From the NCBI RefSeq assembly GCF_028649435.1, contig NZ_JAQSIN010000004.1: 64,000 nt of DNA; one strand, 5' to 3'. Shown here in pieces: positions 1 to 8,330 of the stretch. This DNA comes from Curvibacter microcysteis. GTDB taxonomy: Bacteria > Pseudomonadota > Gammaproteobacteria > Burkholderiales > Burkholderiaceae_C. The first letter of the stretch is position 1. Each line of letters opens with the position of its first letter. The notes below the pieces were generated by a model. The model ran no database searches, was not told where the DNA came from, and worked only from the letters and a program-made list of their open reading frames with translations. Position numbers and translations under genes: made by a program.

Positions 1-2
1 CT

Positions 3-671
3 CACAGCCTGACGCTGACCATGGTCGGTGCCTCGCTGCTGTGGGTGGGCTGGTTCGGCTTCAACGCCGGCTCCGCTCTGGAAGCCAACGGCTTCGCTGC
101 CCTGGCCTTCATCAACACCTTCGCGGCCACCGCTGCGGCTGTGCTGTCCTGGTCCGTGGGTGAAGCCCTGCACAAGGGCAAGGCTTCGATGCTGGGTGCT
201 GCTTCGGGTGCTGTGGCCGGTCTGGTCGCCATCACCCCGGCTGCTGGCAACGTCGGTATCGGCGGTGCTCTGGTCATCGGTCTGCTGGCGGGCTTCATCT
301 GCCTGTGGGGTGTGACGGGCCTGAAGAAGCTGCTCGGCGCTGACGATACCCTGGACGTGTTCGGCGTGCACGGTGTGGGCGGCATCTTGGGTGCTTTGCT
401 GACCGGCGTGTTCAACTCGCCTTCCCTGGGCGGCCCCGGTTTCGTGGCTGACTGGGTCACGGCCACCGGCATCACCGCCGCTGACTACTCCATCGCTTCG
501 CAAGTCTGGGTGCAAGCCAAGGCTGTGCTGCTGACGGTGGTCTGGTCGGGTGTGGTTTCCTTCATCTCCTACAAGGTGGTGGACCTGACCATCGGCCTGC
601 GCGTCAGTGAAGAAGACGAACGCGAAGGCCTGGACATCACCTCGCACGGCGAAACGGCCTACAACCGTTGA
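3..671 (+). CDS. amtB: Ammonium transporter AmtB, C-terminal part (5' cut by window edge)
   Basis: This is the C-terminal half of an Amt/Mep ammonium channel of the inner membrane; the reading frame is open from base 3, so the start lies outside the window. Visible family features are the helix with WVGWFGFNAGSAL, a long run of Gly/Ala-rich membrane helices, and VFGVHGVGGILGA, which carries the second of the two conserved pore histidines. The last 25 or so residues are hydrophilic and Glu-rich (VSEEDEREGLDITSHGE), typical of the cytosolic tail that contacts the PII protein GlnK. A glnK gene usually lies just upstream but would be outside this window. A strong intrinsic terminator follows. Confidence 0.95.
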   Translation, partial: HSLTLTMVGASLLWVGWFGFNAGSALEANGFAALAFINTFAATAAAVLSWSVGEALHKGKASMLGAASGAVAGLVAITPAAGNVGIGGALVIGLLAGFICLWGVTGLKKLLGADDTLDVFGVHGVGGILGALLTGVFNSPSLGGPGFVADWVTATGITAADYSIASQVWVQAKAVLLTVVWSGVVSFISYKVVDLTIGLRVSEEDEREGLDITSHGETAYNR

Positions 672-745
672 ACCCCAACCGGGGGGGCGTAGCTGCCCTG
701 CGACCCTCCGGTGTATTTTTTCAGTGAGAGTCTCCCTTGGATATT

Positions 746-773
746 GGGCCCGCTTAGGCGGGCCCTTTTTTTT
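746..773 (+). terminator. Intrinsic terminator after amtB
   Basis: An 8-bp perfect stem (GGGCCCGC/GCGGGCCC) with a 4-nt loop is followed by a run of eight T. It lies 75 bp after the amtB stop codon. Confidence 0.9.
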
Positions 774-873
774 GGGCGCAGCCCTCCCATGAACCGGTCT
801 TGCGTGCCCCGAGCCACTGACCCAGGGCCCTGTCCCAGGCACAATCAAAGCCCCATTGCGCCAAGGCTTTCCC

Positions 874-1773
874 ATGACCCTGCCCCCTGCTGCCCTCGTT
901 CTGGACAACACCGCCACCGGCGGTGGATGGCGTTGTGAGTTGCGCCCTGACCTGGGTGGCTGCATCGCCGGATTGTGGTGGCGTGGCGAGCCTGTGCTGC
1001 GCCAGCCGCCGCCCGAGGGCCTGAGCGGGGCCCGCCAGTCGGCCAGCTACCCCCTGGTGCCCTTCAGCAACCGCATCGAACGCGCCGTGCTGCATTGGCA
1101 GGGCACCGACCACCCCTTGGTGCAGAACAACGCCCCCGAGCCGCACGCCATCCACGGCGTGGGTTGGCAGCGCCCCTGGTCGGTGCTGGAGCACAGCGCC
1201 GACCACGCCCTGCTGAGCTTCGAGCACGCCGCCGACGCGCATTGGCCGTTCGCTTTTGACGCCTCCCAGACCGTGCGCCTGCACGGCAACACCCTCGAAC
1301 TGGTCCTGGGCCTGACCAACCAAGCCGACCACCCCGCGCCCGCGGGCCTGGGCTGGCACCCGTGGTTCATCAAGCGCCCGCAGGCCCACCTGGCCTTTGA
1401 GGCCACGGCGCGCTGGGAAATGGGCGACGACAAGCTGCCCACCCACCGCACGCCGTCCACCGGCCTGCACGCCGCGGCGGCCGCCCTGGACCTGGACCAT
1501 TGCTTTGAAGGTTGGCGCGGCCTGGTCACCTTGCGCGACCCCCGCCTGACCGTGCGGGTGCGCAGCAGCACGCCTTACTTGGTGGTCTGCACCCAGCCCA
1601 GCCGGGATGCGGTGGCCATCGAGCCCGTCAGCCACGTCAACAACGCCCTGGCCTTGCAGCAGGCGGGCGGGCGCCCCGCCGCCGAGCTCGGCCTGCGCAC
1701 CCTGGCCCCGGGTGAGTCCCTGGTCCTGCAAATGAGCATCGAAGTCAGCACCGACGAAGGAAGTCCCGCATGA
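874..1773 (+). CDS. Aldose 1-epimerase (galactose mutarotase) family protein
   Basis: This is a mutarotase-like protein of about 299 residues that would interconvert sugar anomers in the cytoplasm. Family signs are the beta-rich sequence, VPFSNRIERA near residue 60, HAIHGVGWQRPW (conserved His region), GLGWHPWF, and a conserved acidic DHCFEGW segment. The frame opens at TTG 856, but ATG 874 gives the natural start (MTLPPAALV). Its stop overlaps the start of the following lactonase gene in an ATGA arrangement, so the two are co-translated and probably act on the same sugar. The exact sugar cannot be read from the sequence. Confidence 0.85.
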   Translation: MTLPPAALVLDNTATGGGWRCELRPDLGGCIAGLWWRGEPVLRQPPPEGLSGARQSASYPLVPFSNRIERAVLHWQGTDHPLVQNNAPEPHAIHGVGWQRPWSVLEHSADHALLSFEHAADAHWPFAFDASQTVRLHGNTLELVLGLTNQADHPAPAGLGWHPWFIKRPQAHLAFEATARWEMGDDKLPTHRTPSTGLHAAAAALDLDHCFEGWRGLVTLRDPRLTVRVRSSTPYLVVCTQPSRDAVAIEPVSHVNNALALQQAGGRPAAELGLRTLAPGESLVLQMSIEVSTDEGSPA

Positions 1774-2726
1774 GCACCCCTGTCCCCACACAATCCCTGG
1801 ATTGGCAGGCCCTGGGCCCCGAGCGCAGCCAATTGGGGGAGTCGCCTTTTTGGCACCCCGAGGAGCAGCGCCTGTATTGGGTCGACATCCCCGGGCGCGA
1901 AGTGCTGCGCCAAGACCCGGTCAGCGGTGTCCTGGAGCGCTGGGCCATGCCATCCGAGCCCGGTTGCATAGCGCCTGCGCGCACCGGTGGCCTGGTGATC
2001 GCCTTGCGGGACGGCATGTACCGCGCCCCGCAATGGGGCGGGGCCTTGAGCTTGTTGATGCGTTTCAACCATGACCCGGCCACCACCCGTTTCAACGACG
2101 GCAAGTGCGATCCGCTGGGACGTTTTTGGGGCGGCACCATGTACGAGCCCCGCGACCGCCGCCTGGGCGAGCTCTACAGCCTGGACGCACGCGGCGGACG
2201 CCGCCCCGAGGTGCGGCTGCAGGCCTTGAACAACGTCATCGCCAATGGCCTGGCCTGGTCACCCGAGGGCACCACCCTCTACTGGGCGGACACCATGGGC
2301 CACCGCATCGATGCCTGGACCTGGGACGCCCAGGCCAACAACCTGAGCCACCAACGGCTGTTCGCGCAGCTGCCCGGCAAGCCGGAGGGCTTTCGCTCCG
2401 ACGACTTGGCCGGTGCCGCGCGCTATGGCGGCAGGCCCGATGGCGCAGCCGTGGACGCCGAAGGCTGCTACTGGAGCGCCCAGTTCGAAGGTGGCCGTTT
2501 GCTGCGCTTTGCGCCCAGTGGCGAATGCCTGGCTCAGATCCCGCTGCCCGCGCGCTGCCCCACCATGCCTTGCTTTGGCGGGCCGGACGGCCGCACCCTG
2601 TACGTCACCACCGCCTCCAAGGGCCGGCCCGAAGGGGAGACCGATCGGTGGCCAGACAATGGTCGGGTCTTGGCGGCGCGGGTCGATGTGCCCGGCTTGC
2701 CGGTGGATTTTTTCGAGGAAGTGTAA
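1770..2726 (+). CDS. SMP-30/gluconolactonase/LRE family protein
   Basis: A 318-residue six-bladed beta-propeller lactonase of the SMP-30/regucalcin family. It would hydrolyse a sugar lactone such as glucono- or arabinono-lactone to the aldonic acid. The metal-binding and catalytic positions of the family are visible: the Glu in LGESPFWHPEE, the Asn in FNDGKCDPLGRFWGG, the Asn in NVIANGLAWSPEG and the Asp in DGAAVDAEG. It overlaps the mutarotase gene by 4 bp (ATGA), consistent with an operon for oxidative sugar use. The substrate is inferred from the family only. Confidence 0.88.
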   Translation: MSTPVPTQSLDWQALGPERSQLGESPFWHPEEQRLYWVDIPGREVLRQDPVSGVLERWAMPSEPGCIAPARTGGLVIALRDGMYRAPQWGGALSLLMRFNHDPATTRFNDGKCDPLGRFWGGTMYEPRDRRLGELYSLDARGGRRPEVRLQALNNVIANGLAWSPEGTTLYWADTMGHRIDAWTWDAQANNLSHQRLFAQLPGKPEGFRSDDLAGAARYGGRPDGAAVDAEGCYWSAQFEGGRLLRFAPSGECLAQIPLPARCPTMPCFGGPDGRTLYVTTASKGRPEGETDRWPDNGRVLAARVDVPGLPVDFFEEV

Positions 2727-2830
2727 GTCTTGTGCGGCTGGGCTGAGCCCTCTTACAGACGCGGATGAACGGCTGAGCGGGCAGTCAAGAATGCGCCGGG
2801 TGTGTTGCCCTGTCCACTCTGAGCGTCCGC

Positions 2831-3283
2831 ATGAACCCCAAGCTGTTTGCCCAACTTCGCCCGCGCCAACCCGTGGCCGCCCTTGTGGAGGCCCTGGGGT
2901 CCGATTGGCGCCCCCCGCCACCCCAAGACCAAGGCTGCCTCTGGGGCCCCAACCACTGCTGCCTGGCCCGCATCGACGTGCAGCAACGCCTGGGGCTGCT
3001 GGGCTTTTACCGCGCCTTTCCGGGCGCCTTCCATTTCGAGGGCCTGCGCCTGGGCATGTCGATGGCGGCCGCCTTGGCGCACCGGCCGGGCCTGCGCCAT
3101 GTGCTGTTGCCGGCCGAGCAGCAACTGGCCTTGGTGGAGTACCGCGACCAGACCACGGCGGGCGACCACCTGCGGGTGCGCTTCTTTCGCCGCGAACTGG
3201 TGGGCCTTGAGCTGGAATGCCCCGGTCTGAGCTACCCCGGGGCCGAACTGGCCACCGCCGCCACCGGCCAACCTCAGGCCTGA
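2831..3283 (+). CDS. Hypothetical protein, 150 aa
   Basis: I do not recognise this protein. It starts MNPKLFAQLRPRQP and has no signal peptide or membrane helix. It contains a Cys-rich patch (GCLWGPNHCCLARID, residues 35-50) and an aromatic segment GFYRAFPGAFHFEGLRLG. It sits 104 bp after the lactonase gene and 119 bp before glcE on the same strand. Third-position GC bias in this frame and lack of a better overlapping frame support coding, but the function is unknown. Confidence 0.55.
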   Translation: MNPKLFAQLRPRQPVAALVEALGSDWRPPPPQDQGCLWGPNHCCLARIDVQQRLGLLGFYRAFPGAFHFEGLRLGMSMAAALAHRPGLRHVLLPAEQQLALVEYRDQTTAGDHLRVRFFRRELVGLELECPGLSYPGAELATAATGQPQA

Positions 3284-3402
3284 TCCCGCCCCGTCCGGGC
3301 CACCGTGCCCCGAGCCAGCGCAAATTTCTGCACGCTGCGCATTCAAAAAATTCAGCCCCCGTACACGACGCAAAAGCCGTCGGTCGCCTTACCATCAGCC
3401 GG

Positions 3403-4473
3403 ATGGAGACTGCCCTGCAAACCCTGATCGAGCGCATCCGCGCTGCCGCCGAGGCGGCCACCCCGCTGCGCATCCGTGGCGGCGGCACCAAAGACTTTTA
3501 CGGCCAGACCCTGCATGGTCAGGTGCTGGACACGCGCGGCCTGAGCGGCATCAGTGCCTACGAGCCCAGCGAACTGGTCGTCACCGTGGGGGCTGGCACC
3601 CCGCTGCTTGAGCTGGAGGCGGCCTTGGCCGCGCAAGGCCAGTGCCTGCCCTTTGAGCCCCCGCACTTCGGCCCCGGCGCCACCGTGGGCGGCATGTTGG
3701 GCGCAGGCCTGTCGGGGCCGGCGCGGGCCAGCGTGGGCAGCGTGCGCGACTACGTACTGGGTCTGGAAATGGTCAACGGCCGGGGCGAGCACCTCACTTT
3801 TGGCGGCCAGGTCATGAAAAACGTGGCGGGCTACGACGTGTCGCGCCTGCTGGCTGGCGCCTTGGGCACCTTGGGTCTGGTGACCTCGGTGTCACTCAAG
3901 GTGCTGCCGGTGCCGGTGGCCGAGGCCACCTTGCGCTTTGCCATGGACGAGGCCACGGCCCTGAAAAAGCACAACGAATGGGCTGGTCAGCCGCTGCCGC
4001 TGAATGCCTCGTGCTGGTTCGACGGCCAACTCACGCTGCGCTTGCGCGGCGCCCTGGCGGCCGTGCAGTCGGCCTGCCAGCGCCTGGGCGGCGAGCGCCT
4101 GGCCGAGGCCGAGGCGGCAGCCTTCTGGCTGGCCCTGCGCGAACAAACCCACCCCTTCTTTGCCTTGCAAGGCGACGAGTCGCTTTGGCGCCTGTCCGTG
4201 CCCGACACGGCGGTGCCGCTGCAACTGGGCCCGGTGCTGACCGAATGGGGCGGCGCCCAGCGCTGGATCAAGGCCCCCTCAGACCAGGCCAAGCGCTTGC
4301 GCCACCACGCCGTCACGGCGGGCGGCCATGCCACGCGGTTTCGCGGGCCGGATCCGGCGCTGGAGGTGTTCACCCCCTTGTCACCCCCTCTTGAGCGCAT
4401 CCAGCGCGGCCTGAAGCAGCAGTTTGACCCGGTGGGCATTTTTGGCCACGGGCGCCTGTACCGCGGCTGGTAA
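3403..4473 (+). CDS. glcE: Glycolate oxidase FAD-binding subunit GlcE
   Basis: A 356-residue FAD-binding subunit of glycolate dehydrogenase, which oxidises glycolate to glyoxylate with GlcD and GlcF at the membrane. The PCMH-type FAD fold is seen as LRIRGGGTKDFYG near residue 25, then GATVGGMLGAGLSGPAR, SVRDYVLGLEMV and MKNVAGYDVSRLLAGALG. The C terminus has the family's FDPVGIFGHGRLYRGW. I chose ATG 3403 because upstream in-frame sequence is low-quality, Arg/Pro-rich and overlaps the previous gene. The partner glcD is not adjacent, which is unusual; a DUF1275 gene separates glcE from glcF. Confidence 0.92.
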   Translation: METALQTLIERIRAAAEAATPLRIRGGGTKDFYGQTLHGQVLDTRGLSGISAYEPSELVVTVGAGTPLLELEAALAAQGQCLPFEPPHFGPGATVGGMLGAGLSGPARASVGSVRDYVLGLEMVNGRGEHLTFGGQVMKNVAGYDVSRLLAGALGTLGLVTSVSLKVLPVPVAEATLRFAMDEATALKKHNEWAGQPLPLNASCWFDGQLTLRLRGALAAVQSACQRLGGERLAEAEAAAFWLALREQTHPFFALQGDESLWRLSVPDTAVPLQLGPVLTEWGGAQRWIKAPSDQAKRLRHHAVTAGGHATRFRGPDPALEVFTPLSPPLERIQRGLKQQFDPVGIFGHGRLYRGW

Positions 4474-4498
4474 GCCCGCCGCCGCCAGCAGCCCCGCC

Positions 4499-5275
4499 AT
4501 GCGCCGCCTGCGCCACCTCACCGGCCTGCACCGCACCCCGTCCATCAACCGGACGCTGGGTTTCTTGCTGGCGTTCAACGCCGGGGCCATCAACGCGGGG
4601 GGCTTTCTGGTGGTGGGCATGTACACCTCGCACATGTCGGGCTTTGTCTCCATGCTGGCCGACCACCTGGTGCTGGGCAACCTGCTGCTGGTGGGCTCGG
4701 CCTGCGGCGTGCTGCTGTCCTTCACCTGTGGGGCGGCCGTGACAGCGGTGCTGTTCAACTGGGCCCGGGTGCATCACCTTCGCAGCGGTTATGCCCTGCC
4801 GCTGCTGCTGGAGGCCTTGCTGATGCTGCTGTTTGGCCTGATTGGCGGCACGCTCAACCACCAGACCCCGTTTGCCGTGCCCGTGACCGTGCTGTTGCTG
4901 GCCTTCATCATGGGCTTGCAAAACGCGGTGGTGACCAAGATGTCCGCCGCTCAGATCCGCACCACCCACATGACCGGGGTGCTGACCGACCTGGGCATTG
5001 AACTGGGCAAGCTGCTGTACTGGAACGGCCAGGCCCCACCCCAGTCCCAGGTGCGGGCCAACCGCGCCCGGCTGCGCCTGTTCACCACCTTGCTGGGCCT
5101 GTTCACCGTGGGCGGTGTGGTGGGTGCGGCGGGGTTCAAGCACATTGGTTTCATCTGGGTGCTGCCCTTGGCCACCGTGCTGCTGGCCTTGTCGCTGCCG
5201 CCCTTGCTGGGTGACCTGCGCCGCCTGGGGCGGATGCTGGAGCCCGAGCCCACGGCGCCAAAGGGTTTGGATTGA
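4499..5275 (+). CDS. YoaK family (DUF1275) membrane protein
   Basis: A 258-residue inner-membrane protein of the DUF1275/YoaK family. The family pattern is clear: FLLAFNAGAINAGGFLVVG followed by MYTSHMSGFVSMLAD, a second set of helices, and MGLQNAVVTKMSAAQIRTTHMTGVLTDLGIELGKLL. About six membrane helices can be counted. The function of this family is not established. The start at 4499 removes an in-frame extension that lies inside glcE. The gene lies between glcE and glcF on the same strand with short gaps, so it is probably co-transcribed with them; a role in glycolate uptake would be a guess. Confidence 0.88.
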   Translation: MRRLRHLTGLHRTPSINRTLGFLLAFNAGAINAGGFLVVGMYTSHMSGFVSMLADHLVLGNLLLVGSACGVLLSFTCGAAVTAVLFNWARVHHLRSGYALPLLLEALLMLLFGLIGGTLNHQTPFAVPVTVLLLAFIMGLQNAVVTKMSAAQIRTTHMTGVLTDLGIELGKLLYWNGQAPPQSQVRANRARLRLFTTLLGLFTVGGVVGAAGFKHIGFIWVLPLATVLLALSLPPLLGDLRRLGRMLEPEPTAPKGLD

Positions 5276-5331
5276 ACGGCCCCTACCCGCTGCGCGTGCT
5301 GCCCCTTTTTTGAATATTCCTGAACCCCACC

Positions 5332-6564
5332 ATGCAAACCCACCTCGCCCCCCAGTACCAGGACAGCGCCGCCGGCCGCGAAGCCGAAGCCATTTTGCGC
5401 AAGTGCGTCCACTGCGGCTTTTGCACCGCCACCTGCCCGACCTACCAGCTGTTGGGCGATGAGCTGGACAGCCCGCGCGGCCGCATCTACCTGATCAAGC
5501 AGGTGCTGGAGGGCCAGACCCCCACGCGCAAGACCCAGCAGCACCTGGACCGCTGCCTGACCTGCCGCAACTGCGAAAGCACCTGCCCCAGCGGCGTGCA
5601 GTACGGCCACCTGGTCGACATCGGGCGCCAGATCGTGGACGAGCAGGTGCCGCGCCCCACGGGCGAGAAGGCGGTGCGCTGGCTGCTCAAGGAAGGCCTC
5701 AGCTCGCCGCTGTTTGGGCCGGCCATGAAGCTGGGCCAAAGCGTGCGCGGCCTGCTGCCGCCGACGCTGCGCGCCAAGGTGCCGCTGCCGCAGGACGCCG
5801 GGACCTGGCCCAGCCGCTCGCATGCCCGCAAGGTGCTGATGCTGGCCGGCTGCGTACAGCCGTCCATGTCGCCCAACATCAACAGCGCCACCGCCCGCGT
5901 CCTGGACGCCGCCGGCATCGAAGCCGTGCTGGCCCCCAAGGCCGGCTGCTGCGGCGCTGTCAAGTTCCACCTCAACGACCAGGCCGGCGGCCTGGCCCAG
6001 ATGCGCGCCAACATCGACGCCTGGTGGCCCCATGTGGCCAGCGGCGAGGTCGAGGCCTTGGTCATGAACGCCTCAGGCTGCGGTGTCACCGTCAAGGACT
6101 ACGGCCACCAGCTGCGCGACGACCCGGCCTACGCCGACAAGGCCGCCCGCATCAGCGCCCTGACGCGCGACCTCAGCGAGCTGCTGCCCGACCTGGTGCC
6201 GCTGCTGCAGCCCCGCCTGCGCGAGGCGCCCAAGGGCGTGGTGGCCTACCACCCGCCCTGCACCTTGCAGCACGGCCAGCAGCTGCGCGGTGGGGTCGAG
6301 AAGCACCTGGGCGCGCTGGGTTTCCAGGTGCAGCTCACGCGCACCGAATCCAACCTGTGCTGCGGCTCGGCCGGCACCTACTCGGTGCTCAACCCCGACA
6401 TCGCCTATGAGCTGCGCGACCGCAAGGTCGGCCACCTGGAGGCCCTGGCGCCCGAGGTCATCGTCAGCGCCAACATCGGCTGCATCACCCACCTGCAAAG
6501 CGGCACCGCCACGCCCGTGCGGCACTGGGTGGAGGTGCTGGATGAGGCGCTGCAGGCGGCTTGA
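5332..6564 (+). CDS. glcF: Glycolate oxidase iron-sulfur subunit GlcF
   Basis: A 410-residue iron-sulfur subunit of glycolate dehydrogenase, passing electrons from the flavin subunits to quinone. Two [4Fe-4S] ferredoxin-type motifs are present: CVHCGFCTATCP (about residues 24-35) and CLTCRNCESTCP (about 75-86). The C-terminal part carries two cysteine-rich CCG domains, seen as AGCCGAVKFHL and NLCCGSAGTYS with associated single Cys residues (LAGCVQPS, SANIGCITHL). Length and order match the family. It is the last gene of the glc locus and faces the Fic gene tail to tail. Confidence 0.95.
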   Translation: MQTHLAPQYQDSAAGREAEAILRKCVHCGFCTATCPTYQLLGDELDSPRGRIYLIKQVLEGQTPTRKTQQHLDRCLTCRNCESTCPSGVQYGHLVDIGRQIVDEQVPRPTGEKAVRWLLKEGLSSPLFGPAMKLGQSVRGLLPPTLRAKVPLPQDAGTWPSRSHARKVLMLAGCVQPSMSPNINSATARVLDAAGIEAVLAPKAGCCGAVKFHLNDQAGGLAQMRANIDAWWPHVASGEVEALVMNASGCGVTVKDYGHQLRDDPAYADKAARISALTRDLSELLPDLVPLLQPRLREAPKGVVAYHPPCTLQHGQQLRGGVEKHLGALGFQVQLTRTESNLCCGSAGTYSVLNPDIAYELRDRKVGHLEALAPEVIVSANIGCITHLQSGTATPVRHWVEVLDEALQAA

Positions 6565-6576
6565 GCGCGGCAGTGA

Positions 6577-6601
6577 CTGAGGTGCCTTTGGCACACCTCA
6601 G
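6577..6601. terminator. Hairpin between convergent glcF and fic genes
   Basis: CTGAGGTG pairs perfectly with CACCTCAG around a 9-nt loop. There is no strong T run, so it may be a weak bidirectional terminator or an RNA 3'-end stabiliser. Confidence 0.45.
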
Positions 6602-6631
6602 GGCTTTGCACATGGCGCTTGGCTTGAGGGC

Positions 6632-8149
6632 TCAGTTTTCTGGCTCGTTGTCTTCTTCGTTCAGCGGCCAGCCTTGCATGGCGCGTTTCACCGCTTGCTC
6701 AATGGCGTCAAGCACATGGGCTTGAACCCGATCGGTGTAACGCTTGCGCCGCTTGTGAGACAGCGTGCCGTCATTTTGGAAGATCGCCACGATCAGGTTC
6801 GCTAAGTCGTTGCCCCGCAAGTCATGGCGTTCGTTGATGTGGTGTTTCACCTGGTCAAACAGACCCAGGAACTCGACCTCCTGGCGCATGTGGATGTCCA
6901 GCGCGGCTTCCGCCATGGCGAGGGTGAACGTGGCTGCTTCGCTGAGGTCCATGTAGCGGAACCAGATGTCAGCCTCGGCAGCCCACTCATAGCCGTAGTG
7001 CTCATCCCCTCCCCAACTCACTTGGCACAGCTGGCGAGCAGGTCTGCTGAACGTGGTGAGGGCGTGAAGGTAGTCCGCCTCATGTTTTTTCATGGCCACC
7101 GAGATGGGCAGCAGGAACTGTGGAGGTAGGCGACCTGACTGGCCCAAGCAGTGGTGGATCAGGTAGCGTGACAGTCGGCCATTGCCGTCCATGAAAGGAT
7201 GGATGAATACGAACGCAAACGACACCACGGCAGCATGGACCAGTGCGTCCAGCTCTTCAGGTGGACGGTTGCTCAGGTGCATCAAGCCCTTCATCAATTC
7301 CACGGCCAATTCAGGTGCAGGCGGCACATAGGTGATTCCGGTGGCGCCAGTCCCGTCCCTCTGCAGGCGATTCTGTTCCGTCCGAAACTGAACGGCTTGG
7401 TCATAAGGGTTGGCGATGGCGGCGTTTTGCAGTGCCACCAGCCGATCTTCGGTGAGCGGATGTGGCTCATGGGCGCGGCGCAGCAGCGCGGCAAACCGTG
7501 CGGTCTTGTCCGCGCTCGGGGCCTCTCCCTCGATGGCGAAGGAGCCCTCGGTCTCACTCAGGTAGGCCCAGTTCAAGGCCCGCTCCAACATGGCCGCCCC
7601 CACGGAGTCGGCAAAGGCCTGAGCCTGGCCCAGGATGTCCTTGGCTATCAGCGCCATCAGGGGCGGCGTTTTGCGCACCACCGGGCAGAAATGCAGATCA
7701 CCCAAGCCATTGAATTCGATGCGCCAACGGGCGTCACGCTGAGGTGTGCCCACAAAGTACTGTGCGGGATCAAACATGGGGGCGTAGGACGAGGCCACAC
7801 CAGGGTCGCTCAGGCCCGGCAGCCGTCGCTGGTGCAAGGCCTCCCATAGGTGGCCCAGTTTCCGACCGTAAATGCTGTTGGGAGTGGCCTGCACCCAGGC
7901 CACCAACTCCGCTGGCGGAATACGCCTGAGGGCGCTCACCAGCAGGTCCAGCCTGACGCCCTCGTGCTTGAGGGCAAACAAAGCGTGCTGTAACAGGGTG
8001 GGCTCAGGCGCTAGTTTATGAGGCACCAAGATGCCACCATCTTCCAGGCGTTCAATGCGGTTGACGGAGGCGCGCCGAGCGCGTTGCTTGCCCAGGAAGT
8101 CTGGGGCGCCCAACGCGTTCTGGATCCAAGCGTAGCCAATCTCACCCAT
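6632..8149 (-). CDS. Fic family protein (AMP-transferase fold, class II)
   Basis: A 505-residue protein with a Fic domain, which normally transfers AMP or another nucleotide part to a hydroxyl group of a target protein. The catalytic loop is complete: HPFMDGNGRLSR at residues 317-328, with the catalytic His and the phosphate-binding GNGR. Upstream, SFAIEGE (203-209) fits the inhibitory helix motif [S/T]xxxE[G/N], placed N-terminal as in class II Fic proteins, so the enzyme is likely self-inhibited. Residues 1-180 and 400-505 are extra domains I cannot name; the C terminus is basic (LSHKRRKRYTDRV) and may be a winged-helix region. It has lower GC than its neighbours and AT-rich upstream DNA. 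Start ATG 8149 has only a poor ribosome binding site. Confidence 0.93.
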   Translation of the reverse strand: MGEIGYAWIQNALGAPDFLGKQRARRASVNRIERLEDGGILVPHKLAPEPTLLQHALFALKHEGVRLDLLVSALRRIPPAELVAWVQATPNSIYGRKLGHLWEALHQRRLPGLSDPGVASSYAPMFDPAQYFVGTPQRDARWRIEFNGLGDLHFCPVVRKTPPLMALIAKDILGQAQAFADSVGAAMLERALNWAYLSETEGSFAIEGEAPSADKTARFAALLRRAHEPHPLTEDRLVALQNAAIANPYDQAVQFRTEQNRLQRDGTGATGITYVPPAPELAVELMKGLMHLSNRPPEELDALVHAAVVSFAFVFIHPFMDGNGRLSRYLIHHCLGQSGRLPPQFLLPISVAMKKHEADYLHALTTFSRPARQLCQVSWGGDEHYGYEWAAEADIWFRYMDLSEAATFTLAMAEAALDIHMRQEVEFLGLFDQVKHHINERHDLRGNDLANLIVAIFQNDGTLSHKRRKRYTDRVQAHVLDAIEQAVKRAMQGWPLNEEDNEPEN

Positions 8150-8175
8150 GTCAGCAGCATTCTTTCGGAGAGAAA

Positions 8176-8206
8176 TATCTTCAGAATTTGAGATTTATCT
8201 TCAGAA
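8176..8206. promoter_or_regulatory. 11-bp direct repeat in AT-rich DNA upstream of fic, candidate operator
   Basis: TATCTTCAGAA occurs at 8176-8186 and again at 8196-8206, exactly 20 bp apart, which places both copies on the same face of the helix. The repeats lie 27-57 bp upstream of the fic start in DNA of about one-third GC. This spacing suggests a dimer-of-sites operator or promoter element. Confidence 0.45.
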
Positions 8207-8330
8207 ACAAGGTTATCGATCACTTTTTTTTCAGATTGCCCGCGCAATTCAGAGCACATGCCTCCATGAGGTTCAGGTCGGAGAAGAGCTTCAGCGCGGC
8301 CATGTTTCTTTCACCCGTGACACCCACCCT

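Noticed and set aside
8011..8259. An 82-codon frame overlapping the fic start
   Set aside because: It reads out of frame through the first 46 codons of fic and shows no recognisable domain; an antitoxin role was considered but class II Fic proteins do not need one.
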